64,000 nucleotides of DNA. Source: UBA4582 sp013204195. Its GTDB lineage: Bacteria; Pseudomonadota; Gammaproteobacteria; Pseudomonadales; Azotimanducaceae. The position numbers and the translations under genes were made by a program. Under the pieces are notes generated by a model, which saw only the letters and a program-made list of their open reading frames with translations, was not told the DNA's origin and ran no database searches. Location: contig CAWUUH010000011.1 of assembly GCA_963925735.1 (NCBI GenBank), positions 31,002 to 95,001 on the forward strand, given 5' to 3'. Of this stretch, positions 54,371 through 63,481 are shown one piece after another. Position 1 is the stretch's first letter. Each line of letters starts with the position of its first letter.

Positions 54371-54748
54371 ATGGCAAGAGAACAGTCGGGGACAGAAATT
54401 ATTCGAGCATTCTGCGCTTGTTGGTCGACACTGGACGCCACCGCGTTAGCCAACTACTTCACCGAAGATGGTACCTATTACAATATGCCGTCCGTGCCCA
54501 CCCAGGGCCGGGCGAATATCGAGCAATTCATTGCCGCGTTTTCTGCCAGCTGGACCAAGACTGATTGGGAAATCCTGCATATCCTTGAGCAAGGGAATGT
54601 GGTGATTGCTGAGCGGGTCGATCGTATCATGCTCGGCGATAAGGCCGTGGAGTTGCCCTGCTGCGGGGTCTTCGAGCTGGAAAACGGCAAAATCAAAGTC
54701 TGGCGCGACTATTTCGACCTGAGCACTTACATGAAAGCGCTGGGGTAA
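54371..54748 (+). CDS. Limonene-1,2-epoxide hydrolase-like protein
   Basis: A 125-residue SnoaL-fold protein with the full catalytic set of limonene-1,2-epoxide hydrolase: Tyr36 and Asn38 (YYNMP), Arg82 and Asp84 (ERVD), and Asp113 (WRDYFD). It opens an epoxide by water addition; the natural substrate is unknown. The start is the ATG at 54371, with GGAG six bases before it. A longer open frame reaching back through the repeat is ignored. It follows chrR and may belong to that regulon, where lipid peroxides or epoxides would be a sensible target. Confidence 0.85.
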   Translation: MAREQSGTEIIRAFCACWSTLDATALANYFTEDGTYYNMPSVPTQGRANIEQFIAAFSASWTKTDWEILHILEQGNVVIAERVDRIMLGDKAVELPCCGVFELENGKIKVWRDYFDLSTYMKALG

Positions 54749-54795
54749 TGGGGGGGCGGTGACTTTGCGTCAGCGGCGCATAGCCACGGATTGAC

Positions 54796-55383
54796 TCAGG
54801 TGTGCTTGCCGATTTGCCAACCAGAGGCGCTGAGCGCTGCGCTCGCAAAACTTGCCGCGGTTGGTTCAAGGCGGGTGGCCATTGTGTCATTCCAGCGGTT
54901 CAGGAAGCCGAACAGAGATATGACTCCGACGATTTCAACCACCTCACGTTCGCTAAAATGCGCCTTGAGCGTCTCCATATGGACGGCCTCCACGCCATTT
55001 GGCACAGTGCCGCCGTGGAGTGCGACGCGTAAAGCCGCGCGCTCGGCGACTGAGAACAGGTCTGACTGATCGAACTCGAAGGCCTTGCCCATCTTTTCCG
55101 GAGAAATGCCCCGTTTTACAGCGTTGTGTGAAGTATGCGCCTGACAATAGCGGCAGCCAGCGGCATTGCTGGCGACATAAGCGACTAGCTGCTTGAGACC
55201 GGGATCGACCTGTCCGGTATTCAGTATCGTGCTGGCCAGTGCCGTGAATTGACTCAGGAGTTCTGGCCAGTGCGCCATGGCGTAAAAGCTGGTGGGCACA
55301 AACCCCATGCCCGCTTCCACGGACTGAAATAAAGGCTCGAAGTCGGCGAGTTGATCGCGGGGAACAGAATCGATATGGGCCAT
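54796..55383 (-). CDS. Carboxymuconolactone decarboxylase/AhpD-family protein
   Basis: A 195-residue peroxidase-related protein with the CMD/AhpD redox motif Cys77-x-x-Cys80 followed by His83 (GCRYCQAHTSH). The start is the ATG at 55383, because AAGGAG sits seven bases before it; an ATG nine codons upstream lacks such a site. The Glu that often precedes the Cys pair appears as Gln. It might reduce peroxides; the substrate is unknown. It is convergent with the epoxide-hydrolase gene. Confidence 0.85.
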   Translation of the reverse strand: MAHIDSVPRDQLADFEPLFQSVEAGMGFVPTSFYAMAHWPELLSQFTALASTILNTGQVDPGLKQLVAYVASNAAGCRYCQAHTSHNAVKRGISPEKMGKAFEFDQSDLFSVAERAALRVALHGGTVPNGVEAVHMETLKAHFSEREVVEIVGVISLFGFLNRWNDTMATRLEPTAASFASAALSASGWQIGKHT

Positions 55384-55431
55384 GGTTGAGCTCCTTTGGG
55401 TCATGGGCAATGCCCAGTTTCTATAGAAAGC

Positions 55432-56418
55432 CTAATCCATCAAATGACAAGATACCAGGTGACTCTTGTCTGCCATCGGTGAGTCGAGACGTGGAATGTC
55501 TTGGCTGCAACGGGACATGGCACTGGGGCAGCGAGGATGAAAAGTGCAGCCCGATGGCGGCGCAATCGGTGACGGCACATCACCGCTGATAATCTGGCGT
55601 TGTACCTTGCGATGGGGGTCCGGCACAGGTATCGCGGCAATGAGTGATTGGGTATAGGGATGTTGAGCGTTTCGATAAATGTCTTCGCTGCGACCGCTCT
55701 CAACAATTTTACCCAAGTACATGATCGCGATCCGGTCCGAGATATGTTTTACAACCGCCAGATCATGGGCGATGAACAGGTAGGATAATTTGAATTCTTG
55801 TTGTAGCTCGATCAAGAGATTGAGTATCTGGCTCTGAATCGAAACATCCAGCGCCGAGACAGGCTCATCGCAGATCACGAGTTTGGGGTTCAGGGCGAGC
55901 GCTCGAGCGATGCCAATCCGCTGGCGTTGACCACCTGAAAATTCGAATGGATAACGGGTGACTGAGCGCGCTGGTAATCCGACGATATTCAACAACTCCA
56001 GAACGCGCTTGGCCCGCGATGCTCGATCGCCGATGTTCTGGACAATGAGCGGTTCCTGAATGATGTCGCCTACCGTATGCCTCGAATTTAATGACTCCAT
56101 AGGATCCTGGAATATCATCTGAATATGTTGCCGCTGGGGCTTCAAGGCATTACTACCGAGATGCGTGATGTCCTGATCGCGAAATTCTATGCTGCCGGCT
56201 GTGGGCTGATAGAGTCGGGTGATGCAGCGCCCCAGCGTTGACTTGCCGCAGCCTGACTCGCCAACCAGACCGAGGGTCTCGCCGGGTGCAATATCCAGTG
56301 ACACGCCATCGACGGCCTTGTTAAATTTGCTGGCGCGAAGAAAAATGCCTTCCTTGACGGGGAAGTGCATCTTCAGATCACGAACTTTTAACAGTGATTC
56401 ACTCATAGGTCTTGCCAC
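55432..56418 (-). CDS. Oligopeptide ABC transporter, ATP-binding protein (OppF/DppF-like)
   Basis: Second ATPase of the peptide importer, 328 residues. Walker A is GESGCGKS, the signature is FSGGQRQRIGIARAL, Walker B is LVICDEPVSALD, and the H-loop is FIAHDL. The C-terminal OppF extension with CTFHPRCPSAM and Cys residues is present; in relatives it binds an iron-sulfur cluster. Its start overlaps the stop of the OppD-like gene by 16 bases. The rest of the importer is upstream on the same strand. Confidence 0.94.
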   Translation of the reverse strand: MARPMSESLLKVRDLKMHFPVKEGIFLRASKFNKAVDGVSLDIAPGETLGLVGESGCGKSTLGRCITRLYQPTAGSIEFRDQDITHLGSNALKPQRQHIQMIFQDPMESLNSRHTVGDIIQEPLIVQNIGDRASRAKRVLELLNIVGLPARSVTRYPFEFSGGQRQRIGIARALALNPKLVICDEPVSALDVSIQSQILNLLIELQQEFKLSYLFIAHDLAVVKHISDRIAIMYLGKIVESGRSEDIYRNAQHPYTQSLIAAIPVPDPHRKVQRQIISGDVPSPIAPPSGCTFHPRCPSAMSRCSQDIPRLDSPMADKSHLVSCHLMD

Positions 56419-57407
56419 CGAAAACAGCTCACTTCATGGCTGGTCGAAACCTGTTCGATCAAGGGTGAGGCGTGTGTGCATGAAGGTTGCGAATGTGGGC
56501 AGCGGTTTTCGAAACGACAACCCTGCGGCAGATCGAGGAGCCCCGGTACCATGCCATCAATCACGCTGAGCTTGGCTTTGGGAATAGTGTCGAGGCGCGG
56601 GATCGACGCCAATAGGCCCCGGGTATAGGGGTGTGCGGGGTTGTCGAACAGGTCATAGACTGAGCCCTTCTCCACAACCTTGCCGGCATACATAACCACG
56701 ACCTGATCACAGGTCTCGGCAATGACGCCGAGATCATGGGTGATCAAAATGACTGACATACCGAGGTCGGACTGCAGCTCTTTAATCAGCTCCAAAATCT
56801 GCGCCTGAATGGTCACGTCAAGGGCCGTGGTGGGTTCATCGGCGATCAACAGCGATGGATTGCAGGCCAGGGCGATGGCGATGACGACTCGCTGGCGCAT
56901 ACCCCCGGATAATTGATGGGGATATTCACCCATGCGAATATCGGGAGAGGGAATGCCCACTCTGTCTAGGATTTTCACCGCTTCCTGAATGGCTTGTTGT
57001 GCTGTGTAATTTCGATGCAGCAGCAACACTTCGGTGATTTGTCGGCCAATAGTGTGAACTGGGTTGAGCGCTGTCATGGGTTCCTGGAATACCATGCTGA
57101 TATCTGCGCCGCGAATTTTCTGCATCTCGGTCAAGGGCAGTTGGGTCAGATCACGGCCCTTGAACAGGACTTCGCCATCGGTAATTTTACCCATAGGCTG
57201 CGGTAATAAGCGCATGATAGACAAGGCTGTGACACTCTTGCCGCAACCAGACTCGCCGACAATGCCCAGGGTTTCGCCAGCAAGCGCGGAAAAACTGACG
57301 TCATCGATGGCGCGGACGACCCCCTCATCGGTATCGAATTCGGTGACCAGGTGACTGACTTCCAGCAATGCTTCAGACATGGATTGAGTCCCTTTGGAAA
57401 TGGTCAC
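56403..57407 (-). CDS. Oligopeptide ABC transporter, ATP-binding protein (OppD/DppD-like)
   Basis: First ATPase of the importer, 334 residues. Walker A is GESGCGKS, the signature is LSGGMRQRVVIAIAL, Walker B is LLIADEPTTALD, and the H-loop is LITHDL. The C-terminal extension has CRFENRCPHSQPSC. The usual N-terminus begins at Met9 (MSEALLEVSHLV). In YejABEF of E. coli these two ATPases are fused as YejF; here they are separate. Confidence 0.94.
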   Translation of the reverse strand: MTISKGTQSMSEALLEVSHLVTEFDTDEGVVRAIDDVSFSALAGETLGIVGESGCGKSVTALSIMRLLPQPMGKITDGEVLFKGRDLTQLPLTEMQKIRGADISMVFQEPMTALNPVHTIGRQITEVLLLHRNYTAQQAIQEAVKILDRVGIPSPDIRMGEYPHQLSGGMRQRVVIAIALACNPSLLIADEPTTALDVTIQAQILELIKELQSDLGMSVILITHDLGVIAETCDQVVVMYAGKVVEKGSVYDLFDNPAHPYTRGLLASIPRLDTIPKAKLSVIDGMVPGLLDLPQGCRFENRCPHSQPSCTHASPLIEQVSTSHEVSCFRWQDL

Positions 57408-57413
57408 CCAAGA

Positions 57414-59372
57414 TCATTTATATTGATCAAAAGTGCGGATTGCCGGGCCGAATGAGGTGTCGGTTTTTTGCGCTTCCATCGTTTCGGCGCGCATTACTGG
57501 GTCTATCCAGTGCACATGATATTGGGTAGCCGAGCCCGAATGTTTATGGTTGAAAAATTCCGGGTAACGGACCCAGCGCCAGTGGCCGAGACGGTAAAAT
57601 GGCTGGTAAAAACCGGGAACGAAAGAGCCGTAGTCATGATGCATCTCAGTCATCTTGTGTGCCAGGCTGATCATTTCTGCCTTATCCGAGGAGGCGCGGT
57701 AAGCGTCAATCAGCTTGTCCATTTCAAATATGGCGATGGCTTCAAGGTTGTTCGTCTGGGTTTTTAACTTGCGGACTGGATTGACACTACCGTCCTCAAG
57801 GAACGCATCATCATAGGCATTATCGGAGTGATAGGTTTCCCAGAAACGCGGATACATTTCGAGCGAGGTGTTGAACGCAGAGAAATGAATGTCGTGCTGT
57901 TTTTCCTGCACCTTTTTCCAGCCCGCTGTACCGTCCAGAATTTCAACTCGCAGTTCAAGTCCGGTTTTTAATGCCTCTTCCTTCAAGATGGTGATGACAT
58001 CTTTGAGATTCTCGTAACCGGAAGACAGGGTGAATGCCAACTTCTGTCCCTGAGCATTGATGAGAATGCCGTTCTCGTCACGTTCGGTAAACCCAGCTTT
58101 AGCAAAATGGGCCAGGGCCTTGTCGATATTAAATTCTCTGGCTCTCAGTGTAGGGTGGCTGAATTCACCATAACCGTCTGAGGAGGTCTGCAGCCGGGAG
58201 TAGTCGCCACGGAAAAACCGATCTATCACGAGTTGCCAATTGATCGCGTAATTGATGCCAATGCGGACATCCTGATTGTCTAGTAAGGGTTTCGACGTAT
58301 TAAGCCAAAGGCCATAAGTGGGTCTTGGCTTCTGATTATAGAAAACCGATTTTTGGATATAGCCATGTTCCACATCGACATCTGTGTTCGGCAATTTATC
58401 GTACCAGTACTCAGCCAAGTTAAGACCGAACTGATCGATGTCGCCTTTTTTAAAGGCCTCGAATACCTTGGAGGAATCCCGAATGACCGTCAGTTGAATT
58501 TTGTCGAGGTTGTAGCGGTTTTTCCAAAATTTATTGTCGATCGCCCACCAGTCCTTCAATCTCGTCAGGGCGATAGAGGTCCCTTTTTTGATGTCCTTGT
58601 CTTTGATGATGTAAGGGCCAGTGGTAGGTTGGAAGCGCCACTGATAGCGGTCGACGTAGTCATCCCCTAACTCTTGGTAGAAGTGGCGCGGCATGGGCCG
58701 CAGCTCAAGTACCCGAGAATCCATGTCGGGCTTTGCCTCTGGGATGGTGATGGAGAAGGTCAGATCATCGTACTGGGTAATGTTCGTATATTGGGTGCTG
58801 TACCAGTTCTTGTACCAGGGTGCGACGATATAGTCGGATTGAAAGATGAAAAACATGAACATGAAATCTTCCGCTGTCACGGGTTCGCCGTCAGACCAGC
58901 GGGCATTGGGATTCAATTTGGCGTAAATCGTTTTGCGCTCGGTATCCACTGCCCAGGATTCGGCCAGCGCGGGGTAGAATTCGAATTTATCAGGGTGTCG
59001 ATGGGCCAGCCCCAGGCTGGTGTAGTCGAGGATCCAGGGGCGAAAAGAGCCGTTAGAATCGGGCCCAGCGGTGCGTAGGGTTCGTGGGAAATCCTGAATT
59101 TGGCTGTATTCAGTCCCACCTTTAATGGCCTGGTCAGAGCCGATTTCGGGCAAGTTCATGCCGTCTTGCCAATCCAGATCAGCGGGTAAATCGGCCAGGG
59201 TCTTGAAACTGAAAAAGTCGGGTCGCGCGGCGTAGTAGTCCCGCACTTCCTGACGATTATCGGGGGCTAGTGTAGCGTCTGTGGGCTGAGAGTCTTCAGC
59301 GCCACCGCAGGCACTGAGGAGAAAACCAAGCAAGAGCACGCCAAAAAGGTGTCGTCTGCTAGTGATGTGCAT
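57414..59372 (-). CDS. yejA: Peptide ABC transporter, substrate-binding lipoprotein (YejA-like)
   Basis: Extracellular solute-binding protein family 5, 652 residues. It is exported as a lipoprotein with lipobox LLSACGG (Cys22), unlike the soluble E. coli YejA. Family signs include RTLRTAGPDSNGSFRPWILDYTS and LNPNARWSDGEPVTAEDFMFMF in adjoining parts. YejA relatives bind peptides and microcin C-like compounds. It lies 39 bases after the YejE-like permease gene and is followed by the OppD-like gene. Confidence 0.9.
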   Translation of the reverse strand: MHITSRRHLFGVLLLGFLLSACGGAEDSQPTDATLAPDNRQEVRDYYAARPDFFSFKTLADLPADLDWQDGMNLPEIGSDQAIKGGTEYSQIQDFPRTLRTAGPDSNGSFRPWILDYTSLGLAHRHPDKFEFYPALAESWAVDTERKTIYAKLNPNARWSDGEPVTAEDFMFMFFIFQSDYIVAPWYKNWYSTQYTNITQYDDLTFSITIPEAKPDMDSRVLELRPMPRHFYQELGDDYVDRYQWRFQPTTGPYIIKDKDIKKGTSIALTRLKDWWAIDNKFWKNRYNLDKIQLTVIRDSSKVFEAFKKGDIDQFGLNLAEYWYDKLPNTDVDVEHGYIQKSVFYNQKPRPTYGLWLNTSKPLLDNQDVRIGINYAINWQLVIDRFFRGDYSRLQTSSDGYGEFSHPTLRAREFNIDKALAHFAKAGFTERDENGILINAQGQKLAFTLSSGYENLKDVITILKEEALKTGLELRVEILDGTAGWKKVQEKQHDIHFSAFNTSLEMYPRFWETYHSDNAYDDAFLEDGSVNPVRKLKTQTNNLEAIAIFEMDKLIDAYRASSDKAEMISLAHKMTEMHHDYGSFVPGFYQPFYRLGHWRWVRYPEFFNHKHSGSATQYHVHWIDPVMRAETMEAQKTDTSFGPAIRTFDQYK

Positions 59373-59411
59373 AGTTAACCTCGATTAATGATAGCCGTTA
59401 CAAATGGCTTG

Positions 59412-60479
59412 TTATTTGTAAACCGTAAATTTCTTTGGATCAAAGGATTCCCGCACTGCCTCGCCGATAAATGTGACCAGCGTCAGCAATGTGACCAGGG
59501 TCAAAAATGCTGATGTGACGATCCACGGCGCTGTACGCAGGTTCGCGGTGCCTTGTTTGAGCAATTCGCCCAGACTCGGCGTCGGCGCTGGCAGGCCGAA
59601 GCCCAGAAAGTCCAGAGCGGTAATCGCGCCAATGGCGCCAACAATTGTGAACGGCATGTAAGTCACGAGGGTCGACATGACGTTCGGTAAAATATGGTTA
59701 AAGATGATTCGACTATGGCTGGCGCCGATAATGCGCGCAGCGGCTATGTAGTCTCGGGTCTTTTCTTTGTAGGTTTCGGTGCGCATGTAATAGGTCATTC
59801 CAGGCCAGGAAAATAGCACCATCACGGTCAATAAAATGCCGATCCGCGTGGCAACGGCAAAGGTTGACGGTATCACCGAAAACACGATGATGACGGTATA
59901 CAGAAACGGAATATTTGACCATATTTCGATCAAACGCTGGAAAATGAGATCGAAGGCCCCGCCAAAGTAACCCATTGCGCAGCCGATACTAATGCCAATC
60001 ACGTAAACCCAGACCATGAATGCGATAGAAAACATTAAGGCGATACGGGTACCGTAAAAGAGGCGGGCTAATATGTCACGACTCGTGGTATCGGTCCCCA
60101 GATAGTGCTTGAGTTCGAGAGAGGGTGGCAGTGGTTTGTAGATACCGCCCGGCGCATGGTTCTCAAAGGCGCTATAGGGAATCAGCGGCATGATCACAAA
60201 ATCGCCGTTGTCAGCCTGCTCAAATGTCTGCTGGAGATCACGATAGTTAGTTTCGTAACCATAGGTTAAGCCAAAGTCGGTGCCCGGGTGGAAGTCGGCA
60301 TAGGTTGGAAAATACCAGGTGTCGTCATAAGAGACGAGCAGGGCGCGGTTGTTCACCAGTAGTTCGCCAATGGACGTCAGCAGCATCAGGCCAACCAGGA
60401 TCAGAAAGCTGTAGTAGCCTCGCTTGATCCCGCGAAAACGCCGCAATTTTTTTTGGGTCTGTGGGTTTAGGCTAAACAT
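59412..60479 (-). CDS. yejE: Peptide ABC transporter permease (YejE-like)
   Basis: Inner-membrane permease of 355 residues. One membrane segment lies near the start (about 22-42), then a long periplasmic loop (about 45-130) that contains the YejE-type GYETNYRDLQQ. A five-helix core follows with the EAA motif near AARIIGASHSRIIFNHILPN. The loop is the mark of YejE rather than OppC. It lies 13 bases after the YejB-like gene. Confidence 0.92.
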   Translation of the reverse strand: MFSLNPQTQKKLRRFRGIKRGYYSFLILVGLMLLTSIGELLVNNRALLVSYDDTWYFPTYADFHPGTDFGLTYGYETNYRDLQQTFEQADNGDFVIMPLIPYSAFENHAPGGIYKPLPPSLELKHYLGTDTTSRDILARLFYGTRIALMFSIAFMVWVYVIGISIGCAMGYFGGAFDLIFQRLIEIWSNIPFLYTVIIVFSVIPSTFAVATRIGILLTVMVLFSWPGMTYYMRTETYKEKTRDYIAAARIIGASHSRIIFNHILPNVMSTLVTYMPFTIVGAIGAITALDFLGFGLPAPTPSLGELLKQGTANLRTAPWIVTSAFLTLVTLLTLVTFIGEAVRESFDPKKFTVYK

Positions 60480-60492
60480 GGGTTACGGCCAA

Positions 60493-61515
60493 TCATTGAA
60501 AACGAATCCTGGGGTCGACCAGGGCGACCAGGAAGTCTGAGATAATATTGCCGATCAGAAGCAAAAAGCTGGTTAATAAAACGACACCCATGACTACCGG
60601 ATAGTCGCGGTCCAGAACAGCCGTCAGGCCGAGCAGACCAAAGCCATTAATATCAAACACCGTTTCGATGAGGAATGACCCGCCGACCAGTAGTCCTATG
60701 TTTTGACCAAATGTGGTGGCAATAGGAATCAGCGAATTGCGCATGGCATGTCCCGTGACTGCACGACGAAATGACACGCCTTTGGCGATGGCTGTGCGGA
60801 TGTAGTCTGATGCGAGATTGTCCATCAAGTGGTTCTTGAGCAATAAGGTGGTGAAGGCGAAAGCGCCGATCAGGTAGCAAATCAACGGCAGCACGGAATG
60901 ATTGATCAGGTCCATCACTTTGCCCCAGAGGGTCAGATCATCGAAACGCATGCTCACGAAGCCGCCCATGGGAAACCATTCCAGGCGGACTGAGAAGTAC
61001 AGCAAGAGCAGGGCGCCAAGGACATAGCCGGGTACCGCATAGCCAACAAAAATCAATATCGACGTAATGGTGTCAACGGGGGTCTTGTGTTTAATGGCCT
61101 TAACAACGCCTAACGGAATGCTGACGGCGTAGGTGATGATGAGTGTAACAAGGCCGTAATACAGGGAGACAGGGAAGCGGTCGCTGATCACGTCCCATAC
61201 GGGCTCGTTGTAACGATAGGAGGAGCCCAGGTCGCCTTGCGCCACCTTGCTGACCCAGTCCAGATAACTTTCGAAGATCGGCTTGTCGAAGCCATAATAT
61301 TCTTTTAATCGAGCCAGTTGTGATTCTGACAGCGCCATGCCTTCGCCAGCCACCTGGGTGCTGATGCCTGTGGACGCATTCATTTGCTGTGATTCCATGA
61401 TGGCCCGTTCCAATGGCCCGCCTGGCACCAGCCGAGTAATGGCAAAGACAATAATCGTCACGCCGACTAGCGTCGGTAAGATGAGCAATAATCTTCTAAA
61501 GAAATAATCACGCAT
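60493..61515 (-). CDS. yejB: Peptide ABC transporter permease (YejB-like)
   Basis: Inner-membrane permease of 340 residues. The start is set at the ATG at 61515 (MRDYFFRRLLLILPTLVGVT), which begins at the first membrane segment as usual; an upstream extension of 53 codons in the open frame is not family-like. Other signs are RLVPGGPLERAIMESQQ, GYAVPGYVLGALLL and the EAA motif in AIAKGVSFRRAVTGHAMRNS. It is the first gene of the importer operon and divergent from mscS. Confidence 0.92.
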   Translation of the reverse strand: MRDYFFRRLLLILPTLVGVTIIVFAITRLVPGGPLERAIMESQQMNASTGISTQVAGEGMALSESQLARLKEYYGFDKPIFESYLDWVSKVAQGDLGSSYRYNEPVWDVISDRFPVSLYYGLVTLIITYAVSIPLGVVKAIKHKTPVDTITSILIFVGYAVPGYVLGALLLLYFSVRLEWFPMGGFVSMRFDDLTLWGKVMDLINHSVLPLICYLIGAFAFTTLLLKNHLMDNLASDYIRTAIAKGVSFRRAVTGHAMRNSLIPIATTFGQNIGLLVGGSFLIETVFDINGFGLLGLTAVLDRDYPVVMGVVLLTSFLLLIGNIISDFLVALVDPRIRFQ

Positions 61516-61784
61516 ATTACGTTGGTCAATGTCCGTTGTGCTGTAGTGAAGAGATTTTTGATCTCTCTGAATCAAAATTCGCCTGGGTGAGGCGTTTGAA
61601 TTATTTGTGCACAGGCTGTACGAGTGCGCGGATGTTGCCACAAACCGGCTTCCGATTAAAGGTGCAGAATGCATATGGCGCGATGGTTTCGCTATTTTAT
61701 GTGACTGACAAGACTGGTTGTCTGGCGCGAATTTGAGGTAACCTTGCGATTTTTAGTGAATTGAACCTTTAAGGGACAGCGACC

Positions 61785-62621
61785 ATGGATCTAGAATTAT
61801 TGCCGGTGGATAAATACACAGATACGGCCATTTCAATGGTCGTCACTTATGCACCGCAACTGGTCCTCGCGCTGGTGACGTTATTTGTGGGTTTATGGGT
61901 GATAAAAGGCATCCTGGCGGGAGCGCAGAGCGCGTTTTCTCGTGCTGAGGTAGAGGCAACGTTGCAGAAGTTTCTGCTGAGCCTGATAGGTGTTGGCCTC
62001 AAGGGCTTATTGATCATCAGTGTGGCCTCCATGATTGGCATCGAAACGACCTCGTTTATCGCTGTCCTCGGTGCGGCCGGCTTGGCTGTTGGTCTCGCGT
62101 TGCAGGGTAGTCTGGCGAACTTTGCCGGTGGCGTGCTTATTTTGCTGTTCAAGCCCTACAAGATCGGCGATTTCATCGATGCGAAGGGTCATATGGGAAC
62201 CGTCCGCGAAATAGGCATATTTCACACCATCATGACCACCGGCGATAACAAAACGATCATCATCCCGAACGGTGCTGTTTCGAACAGTGCTATTACGAAT
62301 TTCTCGGCACAAGCCACGCGACGAGTCGACATTATTTTTGGTATTGGCTATGACGATGATTTACGTCTAGCGAAAGACATTCTTCGTGGTTTGATTGAAG
62401 CGGATGAACGGATTCTTAAAGACCCGCTGCCTCTGATCGCAATTTCAACCCTGGGTGACAGTTCGGTGGATATTACGACCCGCTCCTGGGTAGATGCGGC
62501 GAACTACTGGCCTGTATTGTTTGATCTAACGGAAAACACCAAGTTAGCGTTCGATGCAGCAGGAATAAGTATTCCGTTTCCACAAACGGATGTGCATCTC
62601 TACCAGGGCAACAAAGCTTGA
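61785..62621 (+). CDS. mscS: Small-conductance mechanosensitive channel
   Basis: Releases solutes on osmotic downshock. The 278 residues have three N-terminal membrane segments; the pore helix GAAGLAVGLALQGSLANFAGG is the MscS signature, with the Gly/Ala packing pattern. The beta domain follows with FKPYKIGDFIDAKGHMGTV. Length matches E. coli MscS (286). It is preceded by a ribosome-binding site AGGGA. A peptidase remnant lies on the other strand just after it. Confidence 0.96.
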   Translation: MDLELLPVDKYTDTAISMVVTYAPQLVLALVTLFVGLWVIKGILAGAQSAFSRAEVEATLQKFLLSLIGVGLKGLLIISVASMIGIETTSFIAVLGAAGLAVGLALQGSLANFAGGVLILLFKPYKIGDFIDAKGHMGTVREIGIFHTIMTTGDNKTIIIPNGAVSNSAITNFSAQATRRVDIIFGIGYDDDLRLAKDILRGLIEADERILKDPLPLIAISTLGDSSVDITTRSWVDAANYWPVLFDLTENTKLAFDAAGISIPFPQTDVHLYQGNKA

Positions 62622-63078
62622 GCTTAACAGCCCGATTCACAAACCGAGAATTCCCCTGGTTTTCGATGGTTACTTGTCGATCAATGTTATCCAGGTCTTT
62701 TTGGATATCATTGGACGGGAATTGACTATAGAAGGCTGCCAATCCCATCACAACCGCGACGCCCGAAGCGTCTTGAACTGCGCCAGACCAACCTGCGTCG
62801 TGATGGGTGTTTACCAGCATCGCTGCGTTTTTTTGGCCGGGCACGTGGACTATAATATTTCCACTGGTGGATTCTTCAGTTTCTCCTAACAAAGTCACTC
62901 GACCTCGCAATCCAGACGGCTGGGTTTTTAGTAGATTTAACAGTTCTTTGCCTGAGGAGTCTTTGAGAAACAAGCCTGGAATTTTAGTTTGAACCATGCC
63001 TGTAAGGTCGGCGTAGAATAAATCGACGAAACTCAGGGAATGATTCGGTGAGTTCAACGAGTTGTTTGACCCAGCCAA
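62622..63078 (-). pseudogene. M28-family peptidase remnant
   Basis: The minus-strand frame encodes a piece of an M28 peptidase: GLFLKDSSGKELLN, then NIIVHVPGQKNAAMLVNTHHDAGWSGAVQDASGVAVVMGLA in adjoining parts, including the first metal His-x-Asp region (THHDAGWSGAVQDASG). The rest of the catalytic domain is missing: the frame reads into unrelated sequence over mscS. The N-terminal part is also lost; a separate frame begins at 63139. It is most likely a decayed fragment, not an expressed protein. Confidence 0.75.
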
Positions 63079-63139
63079 ATAAAACGGATTGATCTAGCGC
63101 TGCGGGTCGAGCACGTTTGAATGAAGATTTTTTTGCCAT

Positions 63140-63481
63140 GAGGTGTGCTCGATACCGTCGCGATCCACATTAACAAGTCTCGTCATTTTTACTAGGTAGG
63201 CTAGTTTCAGTTAAGGCGAGATGCTGGCGCAGGATTGTCAGTGTCGACAAATTAGGTGCGTGCCTGTGCATTAGTAGAGGCTTTTGGTAGGAAAAATTAG
63301 CTGCAAACGAAGTGCGTAGGGGGAATTTTTCCAGAGCGTTTTTCCGGAGAATTTTTCCGGAGAGTATAGCCTAGAGCCATTCGGACTCGATCCGCCACGT
63401 TAATGATTTGGCCTCAACTCAGTTTAAAGCCCATCGCTAATCGCCTTCCTTAGCGTTAAACCCTAGGCTGCCCTGCAGTCA
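63140..63481. other. Intergenic region with a 13-bp tandem repeat
   Basis: This 342-base stretch contains no recognisable gene. It is AT-rich in parts and holds three copies of a 13-base repeat at 63326-63364. It lies between a peptidase remnant and a serine-hydrolase gene and looks degraded. Confidence 0.55.
63326..63364. repeat. 13-bp tandem repeat, three copies
   Basis: Copies start at 63326, 63339 and 63352, each with the core TTTTTCC(A/G)GAG. The last two cores are identical and the first differs by one base. Confidence 0.8.

Noticed and set aside
61516..61674. 53-codon N-terminal extension of the YejB-like permease
   Set aside because: The extension is not family-like and would put extra residues before the first membrane helix; the ATG at 61515 is the usual start.
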